From assembly GCF_000241525.1 (NCBI RefSeq), contig NZ_AHIL01000002.1:124001-188000 (forward strand): DNA of 64,000 nucleotides. The letters run 5' to 3'. The first letter of the stretch is position 1. Each line of letters starts with the position of its first letter. Positions 9,552 to 18,091 of the stretch are shown here, in pieces. Position numbers and translations under genes: made by a program. Under the pieces are notes generated by a model. That model saw only the letters and a program-made list of their open reading frames with translations, did not search any database and had not been told where the DNA came from. The stretch is from Comamonas testosteroni ATCC 11996. GTDB lineage: Bacteria; Pseudomonadota; Gammaproteobacteria; Burkholderiales; Burkholderiaceae_C.

Positions 9552-9674
9552 ATTCTTCCTGGGGGCTGCAGGCATTTCTCACGACTCTTCCATCCGGACT
9601 TGCCTGCAAGCGCCTTGAGCCCGCCGTGTGCTATGAATGCAGCTTTGCTGCACCACACACCAAGGAGACAAGCC

Positions 9675-10877
9675 ATGACCCAGAACCCCCAGGCCATGCC
9701 CGATGCGCAAGGCTTCTTCGGCCCCTACGGCGGCCAGCTCGTGCCGCCAGAGCTCAAGCAATGCATGGACGAGATCGCTGCAGCCTATGAAGAGATCGTC
9801 AAACGCAAGGATTTCCAGGACGAGCTGGCCGCACTGTTTGCCGACTATGTAGGCCGACCCAGCCCCATCTTTCACGCCAGGCGCCTGTCCGATCAACTGG
9901 GCGGCGCGCAGATCCATCTCAAGCGCGAAGATCTGAATCACACGGGAGCGCACAAGATCAACCACTGCCTGGGCGAGGCGCTGCTGGCCAAGTTCATGGG
10001 CAAGAAAAAAGTCATTGCAGAGACCGGCGCCGGCCAGCATGGCGTGGCCCTGGCCACGGCCTGTGCACTGGTGGGCATTCCCTGCGAGATTCACATGGGC
10101 CAGGTGGATATCGAGAAGGAACATCCCAACGTCACCAAGATGCGCATTCTGGGCTGCAATCTGGTGCCCGTCACGCGCGGCGCGGCCACTCTGAAGGAGG
10201 CCGTGGACAGCGCCTTCGAGGTCTATCTGCAAGACCCCGTCAACACCATTTACGCCATTGGCTCGGTGGTCGGCCCCCACCCCTTTCCCATGATGGTGCG
10301 GGACTTCCAGTCCATCGTCGGTCGCGAGGCACGCGAGCAGTTCCAGACGCGGCACGGCAAGCTGCCCGACCATGTGGCGGCCTGCGTGGGCGGAGGCAGC
10401 AATGCCATGGGCATCTTCACTGCCTTCCTGGGTGACGCATCCGTGCATCTGGTGGGCGTGGAGCCTGCCGGTGAGGGCGTGGACAAGCCCGGCCGCCATG
10501 CCGCCACGCTGTCGGTTGGCAAGCCCGGCGAGATTCACGGCATGAAGTGCTATGTGCTGGAGAACGCCGACGGCACGCCGGCCGCCGTGCACAGCATTGC
10601 CTCGGGCCTGGACTATCCCGGCGTGGGCCCGCAGCACAGCTATCTCAAGGACATAGGGCGCGTGGACTACCAGTCCGTGGACGACAAGGAATGCCTGAAT
10701 GCCTTCATGACGCTGTCGCGTGTGGAGGGCATCATCCCGGCTCTGGAAAGTGCGCACGCCGTGGCCTGGGCCATGCGAGAAGCTCCCAAGCTCGGCAAGG
10801 GCCAGCATATTCTGGTCAACCTCTCGGGACGCGGCGACAAGGATGCCGATTACGTCGCCAGGAAGCTGGGGCTGTAA
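9675..10877 (+). CDS. trpB: Tryptophan synthase beta subunit-like protein (no trpA nearby)
   Basis: About 400 residues, PLP-dependent, condensing indole with serine in the canonical enzyme. The lysine motif [15 protein letters not shown], the phosphate-binding [19 protein letters not shown] and the C-terminal NLSGRGDKD are all present, so the fold and active site look intact. The ATG at 9675 has AAGGAGACAAGCC just upstream; the open frame before it is non-coding. Neither trpA nor trpF is adjacent, which is unusual for TrpB1. The [17 protein letters not shown] segment and the replacement of the usual EDVERQ-like loop by VDIEKEH suggest a divergent paralog. It may salvage indole or serve another beta-replacement. 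Confidence 0.85.
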   Translation: MTQNPQAMPDAQGFFGPYGGQLVPPELKQCMDEIAAAYEEIVKRKDFQDELAALFADYVGRPSPIFHARRLSDQLGGAQIHLKREDLNHTGAHKINHCLGEALLAKFMGKKKVIAETGAGQHGVALATACALVGIPCEIHMGQVDIEKEHPNVTKMRILGCNLVPVTRGAATLKEAVDSAFEVYLQDPVNTIYAIGSVVGPHPFPMMVRDFQSIVGREAREQFQTRHGKLPDHVAACVGGGSNAMGIFTAFLGDASVHLVGVEPAGEGVDKPGRHAATLSVGKPGEIHGMKCYVLENADGTPAAVHSIASGLDYPGVGPQHSYLKDIGRVDYQSVDDKECLNAFMTLSRVEGIIPALESAHAVAWAMREAPKLGKGQHILVNLSGRGDKDADYVARKLGL

Positions 10878-10890
10878 CCGCCACATCCCG

Positions 10891-10921
10891 CACAGGGCTG
10901 CCGCCCCGCAGCCCTGTGTTT
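10891..10921 (+). terminator. Probable terminator after trpB
   Basis: An 11-bp perfect stem (CACAGGGCTGC with GCAGCCCTGTG, loop CGCCCC) lies 13 bp after the trpB stop and is followed by only a short T run (TTTC). Termination strength is uncertain. Confidence 0.55.
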
Positions 10922-10997
10922 CGGTGCGTGAACACGCTCTGAGGGCACGGTCACACAACCGTCATCAACAACCGCAAGCATGAGGCAACCTCCATCC

Positions 10998-12374
10998 ATG
11001 CCTGAAACCATGTTCCATACCCGCCACCCCGTCTTTGCTCTGACCTTGCTTGCCGCCCTTGCCCTGAGCGCCTGTGGCGGTGGAGACGGCCCGACGCCGG
11101 CACCTGCGCCGCAGTTTCTGACGCTGGACGGCAAGCAGCCCCAGGTCATCGCTCACCGCGGCTATTCGGGCCTGTACCCCGAGCAGACACAAATGGCGTA
11201 TGAGAAAGCCATCGATGCCGGTGCCGACATGATCGAGCTGGACATGCACCTGAGCCGCGACTGCCAACTGGTGGCACGCCACAACGCCTGGCTCAGCGAC
11301 AGCACCAATATCGCCGAGGTCGCCAAGATCAATGCCTATGTGGCGGGCCGCAAGCGCAACACGCCCGGCGTGCTGGTCAACGTGAAGTACCCGGCCATTG
11401 CCGCCAACGGCCCCGCGCAGTACCTGAGCGACCGCATCGACCCGAACAATCAGAAGTCGGTGCTGCAGGCTCTGGTGGTCGATGGCGAGGACCACACCGG
11501 CGACTGGTCCATCTCGGACTTCACCCTGCACGAGCTGCGCACGCTGTTTGGCGGCACCACGCTGGACAACCGCGCCGATCGCCCCAGCGAATGGAATGGC
11601 AAGCTGCCACTGATCAGCGCACAGGATGTGATCGATATCGCACTCGCCAAGGGCAAGGCGACAGGCCGCACGATTGCCGTCTACGCCGAGACCAAAAATC
11701 CTTACTGGAACAACCAGCAGGCCATTGCCAACAGCTGCGGAACGGGTGACCACCCCTTCGAAGACGCCGTGATGGCGCTGCTGGACAGGAACAATCTCAA
11801 CCGCAAGGAAGCGCCCATCTATATCCAGAGCTTCGACCCCGACAGTCTGAAGTATCTGCGCAAGGCGGGCATGCGGGCCAAGGGGGTGCAGCTGATCGAT
11901 GGCAACGACTACAACTTCAAGGATGGCTCCGTAGGCTATATCACCGCCGACGAATGGACCTTTATCAGCGGCCGCCCCTATAGCTGGACTCTGGCCGGCG
12001 ATGCGCGCACCTTCGCGGTCATGCAGACACCGGCAGGCCTGGCCGAGATCAAGACCTATGCCGACGGCATCGGCCCCTGGAAACCCCAGGTGCTGGCCCA
12101 TTCCGTCGTTCCCTACAAGGACGGCGCAGGCCTCAAGGACGTCAACACGCTCAAGGACACCGGCCTGATCGCCAATGCGCACAAGGCCGGCCTGGTGGTG
12201 CACAGCTTTACCTTCCGCAGCGAGGCCAGCCGGCTCGCGGGCATCTTCAAGGGCGACCCGCTGCAGGAATATCTGGCTTACTACCGTCTGGGCATTGACG
12301 GCGTGTTCACCGACTTCACGGCCGATGGCGTGAAGGCCCGCGACGCCTATATTGCCGAGTTGAAAAAGCAATAG
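10998..12374 (+). CDS. Glycerophosphodiester phosphodiesterase lipoprotein
   Basis: About 458 residues. It would hydrolyse glycerophosphodiesters to glycerol-3-phosphate and an alcohol in the periplasm. A signal peptide with a lipobox (ALALSAC) precedes a low-complexity GGGDGPTPAPAP linker. The GDPD fold starts with VIAHRGYSGLYPEQT and continues with DMIELDMHLSRDCQLVARHNAWL, which carries the catalytic His and metal-binding Glu/Asp pattern. The C-terminus has the family-typical GIDGVFTDF. Starts at 10980, 10998 and 11010 are in frame; 10998 is chosen because GAGG lies upstream and the signal peptide stays intact. No G3P transporter is adjacent. Confidence 0.88.
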   Translation: MPETMFHTRHPVFALTLLAALALSACGGGDGPTPAPAPQFLTLDGKQPQVIAHRGYSGLYPEQTQMAYEKAIDAGADMIELDMHLSRDCQLVARHNAWLSDSTNIAEVAKINAYVAGRKRNTPGVLVNVKYPAIAANGPAQYLSDRIDPNNQKSVLQALVVDGEDHTGDWSISDFTLHELRTLFGGTTLDNRADRPSEWNGKLPLISAQDVIDIALAKGKATGRTIAVYAETKNPYWNNQQAIANSCGTGDHPFEDAVMALLDRNNLNRKEAPIYIQSFDPDSLKYLRKAGMRAKGVQLIDGNDYNFKDGSVGYITADEWTFISGRPYSWTLAGDARTFAVMQTPAGLAEIKTYADGIGPWKPQVLAHSVVPYKDGAGLKDVNTLKDTGLIANAHKAGLVVHSFTFRSEASRLAGIFKGDPLQEYLAYYRLGIDGVFTDFTADGVKARDAYIAELKKQ

Positions 12375-12488
12375 GCCAGGCTTGTTGCCGGCACAGCCTG
12401 CTTCAGCGTGCTGCAGCGGACTGCCACGGATCACAGGCATTGAGACCCGTGGCGCCAAGCCGTACCGCCCTCAGATCCGGCTTGTGCC

Positions 12489-12809
12489 TCAGCGCAGCCC
12501 GCCGATATAGCGTGCCGAGGTGCGCAGTATCTCTGCGGCCTTGGTGGTGACGGAGCTATCGCTCTGCGCAGTCTCGGCAGGCGCTGCATGCCGGGGCTTG
12601 TCGCCGCTCCAGCTGTCCTGCAGACGCCGGGCCAGACGCGCCAGCTCCTCGTCCTGTTGCTCCCGCGCATGCTCCAGCGCAAAAGCCACCATGGCCTGTG
12701 CATAGGCCTGGTTGCAGGCCATCCATTCGGTATCGGTCACCCGGCCGGTCTTGCGGCGCAACACCACATGCAGATGTGCGGCCACCGCCACTCGCTCGCT
12801 GTCCTCCAT
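12489..12809 (-). CDS. Small conserved hypothetical protein (106 aa)
   Basis: A 106-residue protein hidden inside a longer frame that overlaps the ammonium transporter gene. The ATG at 12809 has AGGAGCGGTGT just upstream, which decides the start. It begins MEDSERVAVAAHLHVVLRRKTGRVTD and has a helical middle (QAYAQAMVAFALEHAREQQDEELARLARRLQ). The tail is polar, with an SSVTTKAAEILRTSARYIGGLR end. There is no signal peptide or membrane segment. I do not recognise the family. It lies 26 bp downstream of the amt stop on the same strand, so it may be co-transcribed with the ammonium transporter. Confidence 0.6.
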   Translation of the reverse strand: MEDSERVAVAAHLHVVLRRKTGRVTDTEWMACNQAYAQAMVAFALEHAREQQDEELARLARRLQDSWSGDKPRHAAPAETAQSDSSVTTKAAEILRTSARYIGGLR

Positions 12810-12835
12810 ACACCGCTCCTGTCTTTGATGGATCA

Positions 12836-14068
12836 CTAGTGCTGACGCTCCAGATGCAGGCTGATATCCAGGCCTTCCATTTCCTGCACGGCGTCCACCC
12901 GCAACGGCATCAGCAGACGGATCAGCACCAGCACCCCGGCCGTGGCCGCGGCGCTGTAGGCAGCCACCGCTGCCACCGCAATCAGCTGATTCAGCACCGT
13001 GGCACTCGTGCCCGTGATCAGGGGGTCGGCAAAAACCGCCGTGAGGATGGAGCCGGCAATGCCGCCCACACCGTGCACGCCGAAGACATCGAGCGAATCG
13101 TCGGCCCCCAGCCTGCGCTTGAGCCAGGTTGCGCCCCAGAAGCAGACAGTGCCCGCAATCAGACCTATCCACACTGCACTGCCCACCTGCACAAAACCGG
13201 CAGCAGGAGTGATGGCGACCAGTCCGCCCACCATGCCCGAGAGCAGGCCCAGCAGGGTCGGAGCGCCGCGCACCAGCCACTCCACCACCATCCATGCGAG
13301 CCCCGCGGCCGAGGCCGCTACCAGCGTGACCACAAAGGCCAGCGCTGCACGCCCGTCCGCGGACAGCGCCGATCCGGCGTTGAAGCCGAACCATCCGAAC
13401 AGCAGCAGCGCCGTGCCCATGGCCGTCCAGCCCAGGCTGTGCGGCTCGAAAGGCTCGGTGCCATAGCCACGCCTGCGCCCCATCATGAAGGCACAGACCA
13501 GCGCCGCCACACCCGCGTTCACATGCACCACGGCACCGCCGGCAAAGTCCAGTGCGCCCAGCTGGTTCAGCCAGCCGCCGCTCTCCCACACCCAGTGCGC
13601 CACCGGTGCATAGACCAGAACGCTCCACAGCGCAGCAAACACCAGCAGGGCCGCAAAGCGCATGCGCTCGACCACGGCCCCCACGATCAGTGAGGTCGTG
13701 ATGATGGCGAATGCGGCCTGGAACAGGGCATAGGCCGCTTCGGGCAGATGCGGCGCCAGATGACTGACCGAGATCACGCTGCGCCGACCATCAAAGTGCA
13801 ATGAGGCAAACCAGGCGCGCCCCAGATTGCCGAGCCAGGGAGAATCGGCGGTGAATGCGAGCGAGTAGCCCAGACCGAACCAGGTCAGAGTCACCACACA
13901 GGCCACCGCGAACACGGCCACCATGGTGTTGACCACATTCTTGCGACGCACCAGCCCCGCATAGAACAGGGCGATGCCCGGCAAGGTCATCAGCAAGACC
14001 AGCGCCGACGCAACCATGACCCAACCGGTATCTGCCTTGTCGATGGCAGTCAATGGCACCATTTCCAT
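12836..14068 (-). CDS. amt: Ammonium transporter, Amt/MEP/Rh family
   Basis: About 410 residues forming an 11-helix ammonia/ammonium channel in the inner membrane. Family landmarks are visible: GWVMVASALVLLMTLPGIALFYAGLVRRKNV at the start, DFAGGAVVHVNAGVAAL in the middle, FGWFGFNAGSA, and DDSLDVFGVHGVGGIAG near the C-terminus. These include the two pore-histidine regions. The ATG at 14068 is preceded by GGGGGGAG at good spacing; an upstream TTG at 14098 is not needed. No glnK gene is adjacent, although amt and glnK are often paired. A 106-codon gene follows on the same strand. Confidence 0.93.
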   Translation of the reverse strand: MEMVPLTAIDKADTGWVMVASALVLLMTLPGIALFYAGLVRRKNVVNTMVAVFAVACVVTLTWFGLGYSLAFTADSPWLGNLGRAWFASLHFDGRRSVISVSHLAPHLPEAAYALFQAAFAIITTSLIVGAVVERMRFAALLVFAALWSVLVYAPVAHWVWESGGWLNQLGALDFAGGAVVHVNAGVAALVCAFMMGRRRGYGTEPFEPHSLGWTAMGTALLLFGWFGFNAGSALSADGRAALAFVVTLVAASAAGLAWMVVEWLVRGAPTLLGLLSGMVGGLVAITPAAGFVQVGSAVWIGLIAGTVCFWGATWLKRRLGADDSLDVFGVHGVGGIAGSILTAVFADPLITGTSATVLNQLIAVAAVAAYSAAATAGVLVLIRLLMPLRVDAVQEMEGLDISLHLERQH

Positions 14069-14277
14069 GCACTCCCCCCTGCTTGTTTGCTTTGACAAGA
14101 AAAGGAAGCAGGTTCCATGCCAGTGCCATGCCGGTCTTCTGTCGCTGCACTGCTGATAGCAGGCTGCGCTTGCTGATCAATGAGTTCAAGCTCGCAGCAT
14201 ATGAATCAGGGCTTGCAGCTTGTGCTTGGGGCAGAGCCCGCTATGCTCGACAAGGTCCATCGTTGCTGCACTGATTC

Positions 14278-15723
14278 ATGACCTGGCTGCTGCTGACTCT
14301 TCATGTATTGCTGATCACCGGCTTCGGCCTGCGCATCCTGCTGCGCCGGGACATGCGGCCCGACGTGCGACTGGCCTGGCTCATGGTCATCGTGCTGCTG
14401 CCCTATGTGAGCTGCCTGCTGTACTACCTGTTTGGCGAGGTAGCCCTGGGCCGCGTACCAGGCCGCAGAAGACTCAATGTGCGCGAGTTCTGCCAGTCCC
14501 GCAGCGGCGCCGCGACCGATGCCGACCGCAGCCCGCAGGCACTGCCTGCCATGGCCGATCAATGGCTGCCGGCCTTTCGCTATGCCTCGTCCATCAACGG
14601 CTTCGTGCCGCTGCCCGGCCACAGGGCCGAGTTGATGCGCGATGGTGCACATGCCCGTTCGCAGATGCTGGCCGACATGGATGCCGCGCGCCACGAGATC
14701 AACGTGCTCTACTACATCTGGCTGGACGACAGCACCGGCACCGATGTGGCCCATGCCCTGATGCGTGCCGCGCAGCGCGGCGTGACCTGCCGTGCCATGG
14801 TCGACGGACTAGGATCGCGCGCGCTGACGCGCTCGCCACTGTGGCAACAGATGCGGCAGGCCGGCGTGCATCTGGCGATTGCCCTGCCCATCAGCAATCT
14901 GCTCAAGGTCATGCTGACCAGCCGCATCGACCTGCGCAACCACCGCAAGATCACGCTCATAGACGGCAGGATCAACTATTGCGGCAGCCAGAACTGCGCC
15001 GACGAAGGCTTTCACATCAAGGCTCGCTATGCCCCGTGGGTGGACATCATGCTGCGCCTGCAGGGCCCCGTGGTCACGCAGATGCAACAGGCCTTTGCCA
15101 GCGACTGGGCGCAGTCCGATGCGAGCTTTGCCCCACCGGCAATAGAGGCCGAAGCCGGCGCTGCCGCTGACGGCGGCTTCCATGCCGTTGCGATTGCCGA
15201 AGGGCCGACGGAAAGAGCACGCTCTACACCCCAGCTGGTTGCCAGCCTGCTGGCCTGTGCGCAGCGCGAGGTCGTGATCTCCACCCCCTACTTCGTACCC
15301 GACAGCACGGTGCTTGATGCCTTGTGCGCCGCCGCGCTGCGCCAGGTTCAGGTCACGCTGATCCTGCCCGCCCGCAATGACTCATGGATCGTCGGCGCCG
15401 TCAGCCGCAGCCACTACTGGCGGCTGCTGAGCGCGGGCGTTCATATCCACGAATTCCGACCGGGCCTGCTGCATGCCAAGACCCTGTGTCTGGACGGCTC
15501 GGTCAGCCTGATCGGCTCCACGAATCTGGATCTGCGCAGCTTCGACCTGAACTTCGAGAACAATGTGCTGCTGCACGACAAAGCCATCACCGAGGCCATC
15601 CGTCAGCGCCAGCAAAGCTATCTGCGCGAGTCCGATGCCGTGACGCTGGAGCAGGTACGTTCCACTCGCTGGTGGAAGCGCATCTGGGACAACCTGCTGG
15701 GAGCCCTGAGCCCTCTGCTGTAG
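14278..15723 (+). CDS. clsA: Cardiolipin synthase (phospholipase D superfamily)
   Basis: A 481-residue inner-membrane enzyme that makes cardiolipin from phosphatidylglycerol. Two N-terminal transmembrane helices (about residues 2-20 and 32-50, ending LLYYLFGEVALG) match the ClsA layout. Both HKD catalytic motifs are present: HRKITLIDGRINYCGSQN near residue 222 and HAKTLCLDGSVSLIGSTN near 399. The length matches bacterial ClsA. It is monocistronic as far as can be seen, with a 180-bp divergent gap to the ammonium transporter. Confidence 0.93.
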   Translation: MTWLLLTLHVLLITGFGLRILLRRDMRPDVRLAWLMVIVLLPYVSCLLYYLFGEVALGRVPGRRRLNVREFCQSRSGAATDADRSPQALPAMADQWLPAFRYASSINGFVPLPGHRAELMRDGAHARSQMLADMDAARHEINVLYYIWLDDSTGTDVAHALMRAAQRGVTCRAMVDGLGSRALTRSPLWQQMRQAGVHLAIALPISNLLKVMLTSRIDLRNHRKITLIDGRINYCGSQNCADEGFHIKARYAPWVDIMLRLQGPVVTQMQQAFASDWAQSDASFAPPAIEAEAGAAADGGFHAVAIAEGPTERARSTPQLVASLLACAQREVVISTPYFVPDSTVLDALCAAALRQVQVTLILPARNDSWIVGAVSRSHYWRLLSAGVHIHEFRPGLLHAKTLCLDGSVSLIGSTNLDLRSFDLNFENNVLLHDKAITEAIRQRQQSYLRESDAVTLEQVRSTRWWKRIWDNLLGALSPLL

Positions 15724-15885
15724 ACCCTGGTGCCCAAGCTTTGGGCATGCTCACCGCCCGCGCACCACACGCGTGCATACAGGCTGCCGATCTCGCACCA
15801 GGACGGACAGCCGCCCCGATTTCATGCATGAAAGTCAGGGCTGACCCTCTTGGAAATTACGGAAATCTGCAGGAATACCCTCTGC

Positions 15886-15900
15886 TGGCACGCCTTTCGC
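15886..15900 (+). promoter_or_regulatory. Sigma-54-like promoter upstream of dctA
   Basis: The bases TGGCACGCCTTTCGC match the sigma-54 consensus TGGCAC-N5-TTGC with one mismatch. The invariant GG (15887-15888) and GC (15899-15900) are 10 bp apart as required. A transcript would start near 15912, about 60 bp before the dctA ATG. C4-dicarboxylate transporters are classic sigma-54 targets in other proteobacteria. No DctD-like activator gene lies in the window, so this is a prediction. Confidence 0.5.
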
Positions 15901-15910
15901 TTGCCTACAT

Positions 15911-15946
15911 TCTTGTATGCAAGTTGCAGTCAACTTGCATACAAGA
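15911..15946 (+). promoter_or_regulatory. Perfect 16-bp inverted repeat, probable GntR/FCD operator
   Basis: Two arms (15911-15926 and 15931-15946) are exact inverted copies around a 4-bp centre CAGT. Each arm contains CTTGTATGCAAG or its reverse complement, which is itself nearly palindromic and resembles TTGTATACAA-type sites of FCD-subfamily GntR regulators. The element sits at the predicted transcription start of dctA, and a GntR/FCD gene is the next gene downstream. That argues for repression of dctA by that protein. It is not followed by a T tract, so it is not a terminator. Confidence 0.7.
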
Positions 15947-15970
15947 TTCCACAACTTGCGAAAGACGACT

Positions 15971-17314
15971 ATGCGCCGCTTTGTCAGATCACTGTTCGGA
16001 CAGGTGGTGATCGCACTCATACTGGGTGTGCTCGCCGGACTACTGGCCCCTGAATGGGCCGTGAAACTCAAACCCCTGGGTGATGGCTTCATCAAGCTCA
16101 TCAAGATGATCATCCCCATACTGGTGTTCTGCGTGGTCGTGCACGGCATTGCCGGCGCGGGCGACCTCAAGCGCGTCGGCCGCGTGGGCGTCAAGGCCCT
16201 GATCTATTTCGAGGTGCTGACCACCATCGCCCTGGGCATGGGCCTGGTACTGGCCTTTGTCTTCGAGCCCGGCGTGGGCATGAACGTGGACACCAGCAAG
16301 CTCGACGCCTCGGCCATGGCGGCCTACGCCAGCAATGCCGACAAGCTGACCAGCGGCGGCACGGTGGATTTCCTGATGAAGCTCATTCCCACCACCGTGG
16401 TGGAAGCCTTCGCCAAGGGAGACGTCCTGCAGGTGTTGCTGTTCGCCGTGCTGTTCGGCTGCGCGCTGACCATGCTGGGCGAGCGCGGCAAGCCCGTTTC
16501 CGAGCTGGTGGACACCTTGTCCATGGCCCTGTTCAAGGTCATGGGCATCATCATCAAGCTGGCACCGCTTGGCGTGCTGGGCGCCATCTCCTTCACCGTG
16601 GGCCAGTACGGCATAGGCTCGCTCAAGCAGCTGGGCATGCTGGTGGCGCTGTTCTACGTCTCGGTACTGCTCTTCGTGTTCGTGGTGCTGGGCCTGGTGA
16701 TGCGCCTGTCGGGCTTCAGCCTGATCAAGCTGCTGCGCTATCTGCGTGAGGAACTGACCATCGTCTTCGCGACCACCTCCTCCGACAGCGTGCTGCCCCA
16801 GATCATGGCCAAGCTGCGCAATATGGGCGTGCGTGACTCCACCGTGGGCCTGGTGATTCCCACCGGCTACTCGTTCAACCTGGACGCGTTCTCCATCTAC
16901 ATCACACTGGCAGCGGTCTTCATCGCCCAGGCCACCAACACCCCGATCAGCATGTCCGACCTGCTGACCATTCTGGCCATCGCACTGGTGACCTCCAAGG
17001 GCGCGCACGGCGTACCGGGCTCGGCCATCGTGGTGCTGGCCGCCACCCTGCATGCCATTCCCGCCATCCCTGCGATCGGCCTGGTGCTGGTGCTGTCGGT
17101 GGACTGGTTCATGGGCATTGCACGCGCTCTGGGCAATCTGATCGGCAACTGCGTGGCCACCGTGGCGATTGCAGCCTGGGAAGGCGACATCGACCGCGAA
17201 CGTGCCCATGCGGTACTTGACGGCAAGGCCGAGCCACTGGCCGAAGCAGAAGAAGACCATGCATCTGCTATCGTGCCGCCTGTCGTAGTCCCCATCCCTC
17301 AGTCCAGCCATTAA
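15971..17314 (+). CDS. dctA: C4-dicarboxylate:cation symporter, DctA-type
   Basis: About 447 residues. A secondary transporter of the DAACS family that would import succinate, fumarate or malate with protons or sodium. Signature segments include KPLGDGFIKLIKMIIPILVFCVVVHGIAG, FATTSSDSVLPQIM, PTGYSFNLDAFSIY and SKGAHGVPGSAIVVLAATL. The ATG at 15971 gives the standard DctA N-terminus (MRRFVRSLFGQV). An upstream frame opening at 15917 would run through the operator and is rejected. The GntR gene follows 8 bp later, so the pair forms an operon that is likely self-regulated. Confidence 0.9.
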   Translation: MRRFVRSLFGQVVIALILGVLAGLLAPEWAVKLKPLGDGFIKLIKMIIPILVFCVVVHGIAGAGDLKRVGRVGVKALIYFEVLTTIALGMGLVLAFVFEPGVGMNVDTSKLDASAMAAYASNADKLTSGGTVDFLMKLIPTTVVEAFAKGDVLQVLLFAVLFGCALTMLGERGKPVSELVDTLSMALFKVMGIIIKLAPLGVLGAISFTVGQYGIGSLKQLGMLVALFYVSVLLFVFVVLGLVMRLSGFSLIKLLRYLREELTIVFATTSSDSVLPQIMAKLRNMGVRDSTVGLVIPTGYSFNLDAFSIYITLAAVFIAQATNTPISMSDLLTILAIALVTSKGAHGVPGSAIVVLAATLHAIPAIPAIGLVLVLSVDWFMGIARALGNLIGNCVATVAIAAWEGDIDRERAHAVLDGKAEPLAEAEEDHASAIVPPVVVPIPQSSH

Positions 17315-17322
17315 AGCCAGCA

Positions 17323-18015
17323 ATGACTCCTGCCTCTCCACAACACATCGCGGAACGCGTCGTCGAAGCCATCCTGGCCCAGAAGCTGGCACCTGGCGAA
17401 CGGTTGGGAGAGCAGGAGCTGGCCAACAATTTCGACGTCAGCCGCACCGTGGTGCGCGAAGCGCTGATGCAGCTGCAGGCCCGCGGCTTTGTCCAGGTCC
17501 AGGCCCGCAGGGGCTGGTACGTGGTCCAGCCCTCGGCGGCCGAGGCCATGGACGCATTCTCTGCCCGGCGGATCATCGAGACCGGCATCTTGCAGGAAGC
17601 CGGCAAGCCGCTGCAGCGCGTCATCACCAGGCTGCGCCGCCATATCGCCCAGGAGCAGAAAGCCATCGCCGGGGCGGACAGTGCCACGCGCGCCTTCCTG
17701 CTTGCAGATTTCCATGTCTGCCTGGCCGAACAGATGGGTCACCGGCTGCTGGCCGACACGCTGCGTGATCTGACGGCACGCACCACCCTGGCTGCCACGC
17801 TCTATCAGTCCACGCACAGCGCCAGCCAGTCCTGCGCCGAGCACGAACGCATCGTGGCCGCCCTGGAACGCGGCGACACCGAGGGTGCCAAGGCACTGCT
17901 GCTGGAACATATAGGCATGGTGGAGCGCTCGCTGGAAATCCGCGCGACCGAGACCGAGGAGCCCGGCGACCGGCTGCGTGCCACGCTCGCCCCCGTGCTC
18001 AAGCAGCGCCTCTGA
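17323..18015 (+). CDS. GntR-family regulator, FCD (FadR) subfamily
   Basis: A 230-residue regulator. The N-terminal winged helix (about residues 5-72) has the typical GERLGEQELANNFDVSRTVVREALMQLQARG core. The C-terminal all-helical FCD domain (about 80-215) carries the ligand and metal pocket residues, including a DFHVCLAEQMGH segment and a later CAEHERIVAAL helix. It starts 8 bp after the transporter stop. The FCD domain suggests it senses a small carboxylate, and the palindrome ahead of the transporter is its likely operator. A bidirectional terminator separates it from metH. Confidence 0.9.
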   Translation: MTPASPQHIAERVVEAILAQKLAPGERLGEQELANNFDVSRTVVREALMQLQARGFVQVQARRGWYVVQPSAAEAMDAFSARRIIETGILQEAGKPLQRVITRLRRHIAQEQKAIAGADSATRAFLLADFHVCLAEQMGHRLLADTLRDLTARTTLAATLYQSTHSASQSCAEHERIVAALERGDTEGAKALLLEHIGMVERSLEIRATETEEPGDRLRATLAPVLKQRL

Positions 18016-18032
18016 GCGACGCACTCCAAACG

Positions 18033-18062
18033 AAAAAAGCCAGGGTAGCCCCTGGCTTTTTT
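18033..18062. terminator. Bidirectional terminator between the GntR gene and metH
   Basis: The stem GCCAGGG with CCCTGGC around a TAGC loop is flanked by six A and six T residues. It can terminate transcripts from either convergent gene. Confidence 0.9.
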
Positions 18063-18091
18063 CATTCACAGAACATGCCCGTGAAGCGATT

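Noticed and set aside
12489..13628. A 379-codon minus-strand frame across the amt gene
   Set aside because: Only its last 106 codons, with their own ribosome binding site, look real. The rest is a shadow of amt in another frame.
14118..14128. A sigma-54-like TGGCAC upstream of amt (minus strand)
   Set aside because: The -12 element reads TGGA instead of TTGC, so the invariant GC at the required spacing is missing.
15917..15970. Longer dctA start at 15917
   Set aside because: It would begin inside the inverted repeat, and the standard DctA N-terminus starts at 15971.
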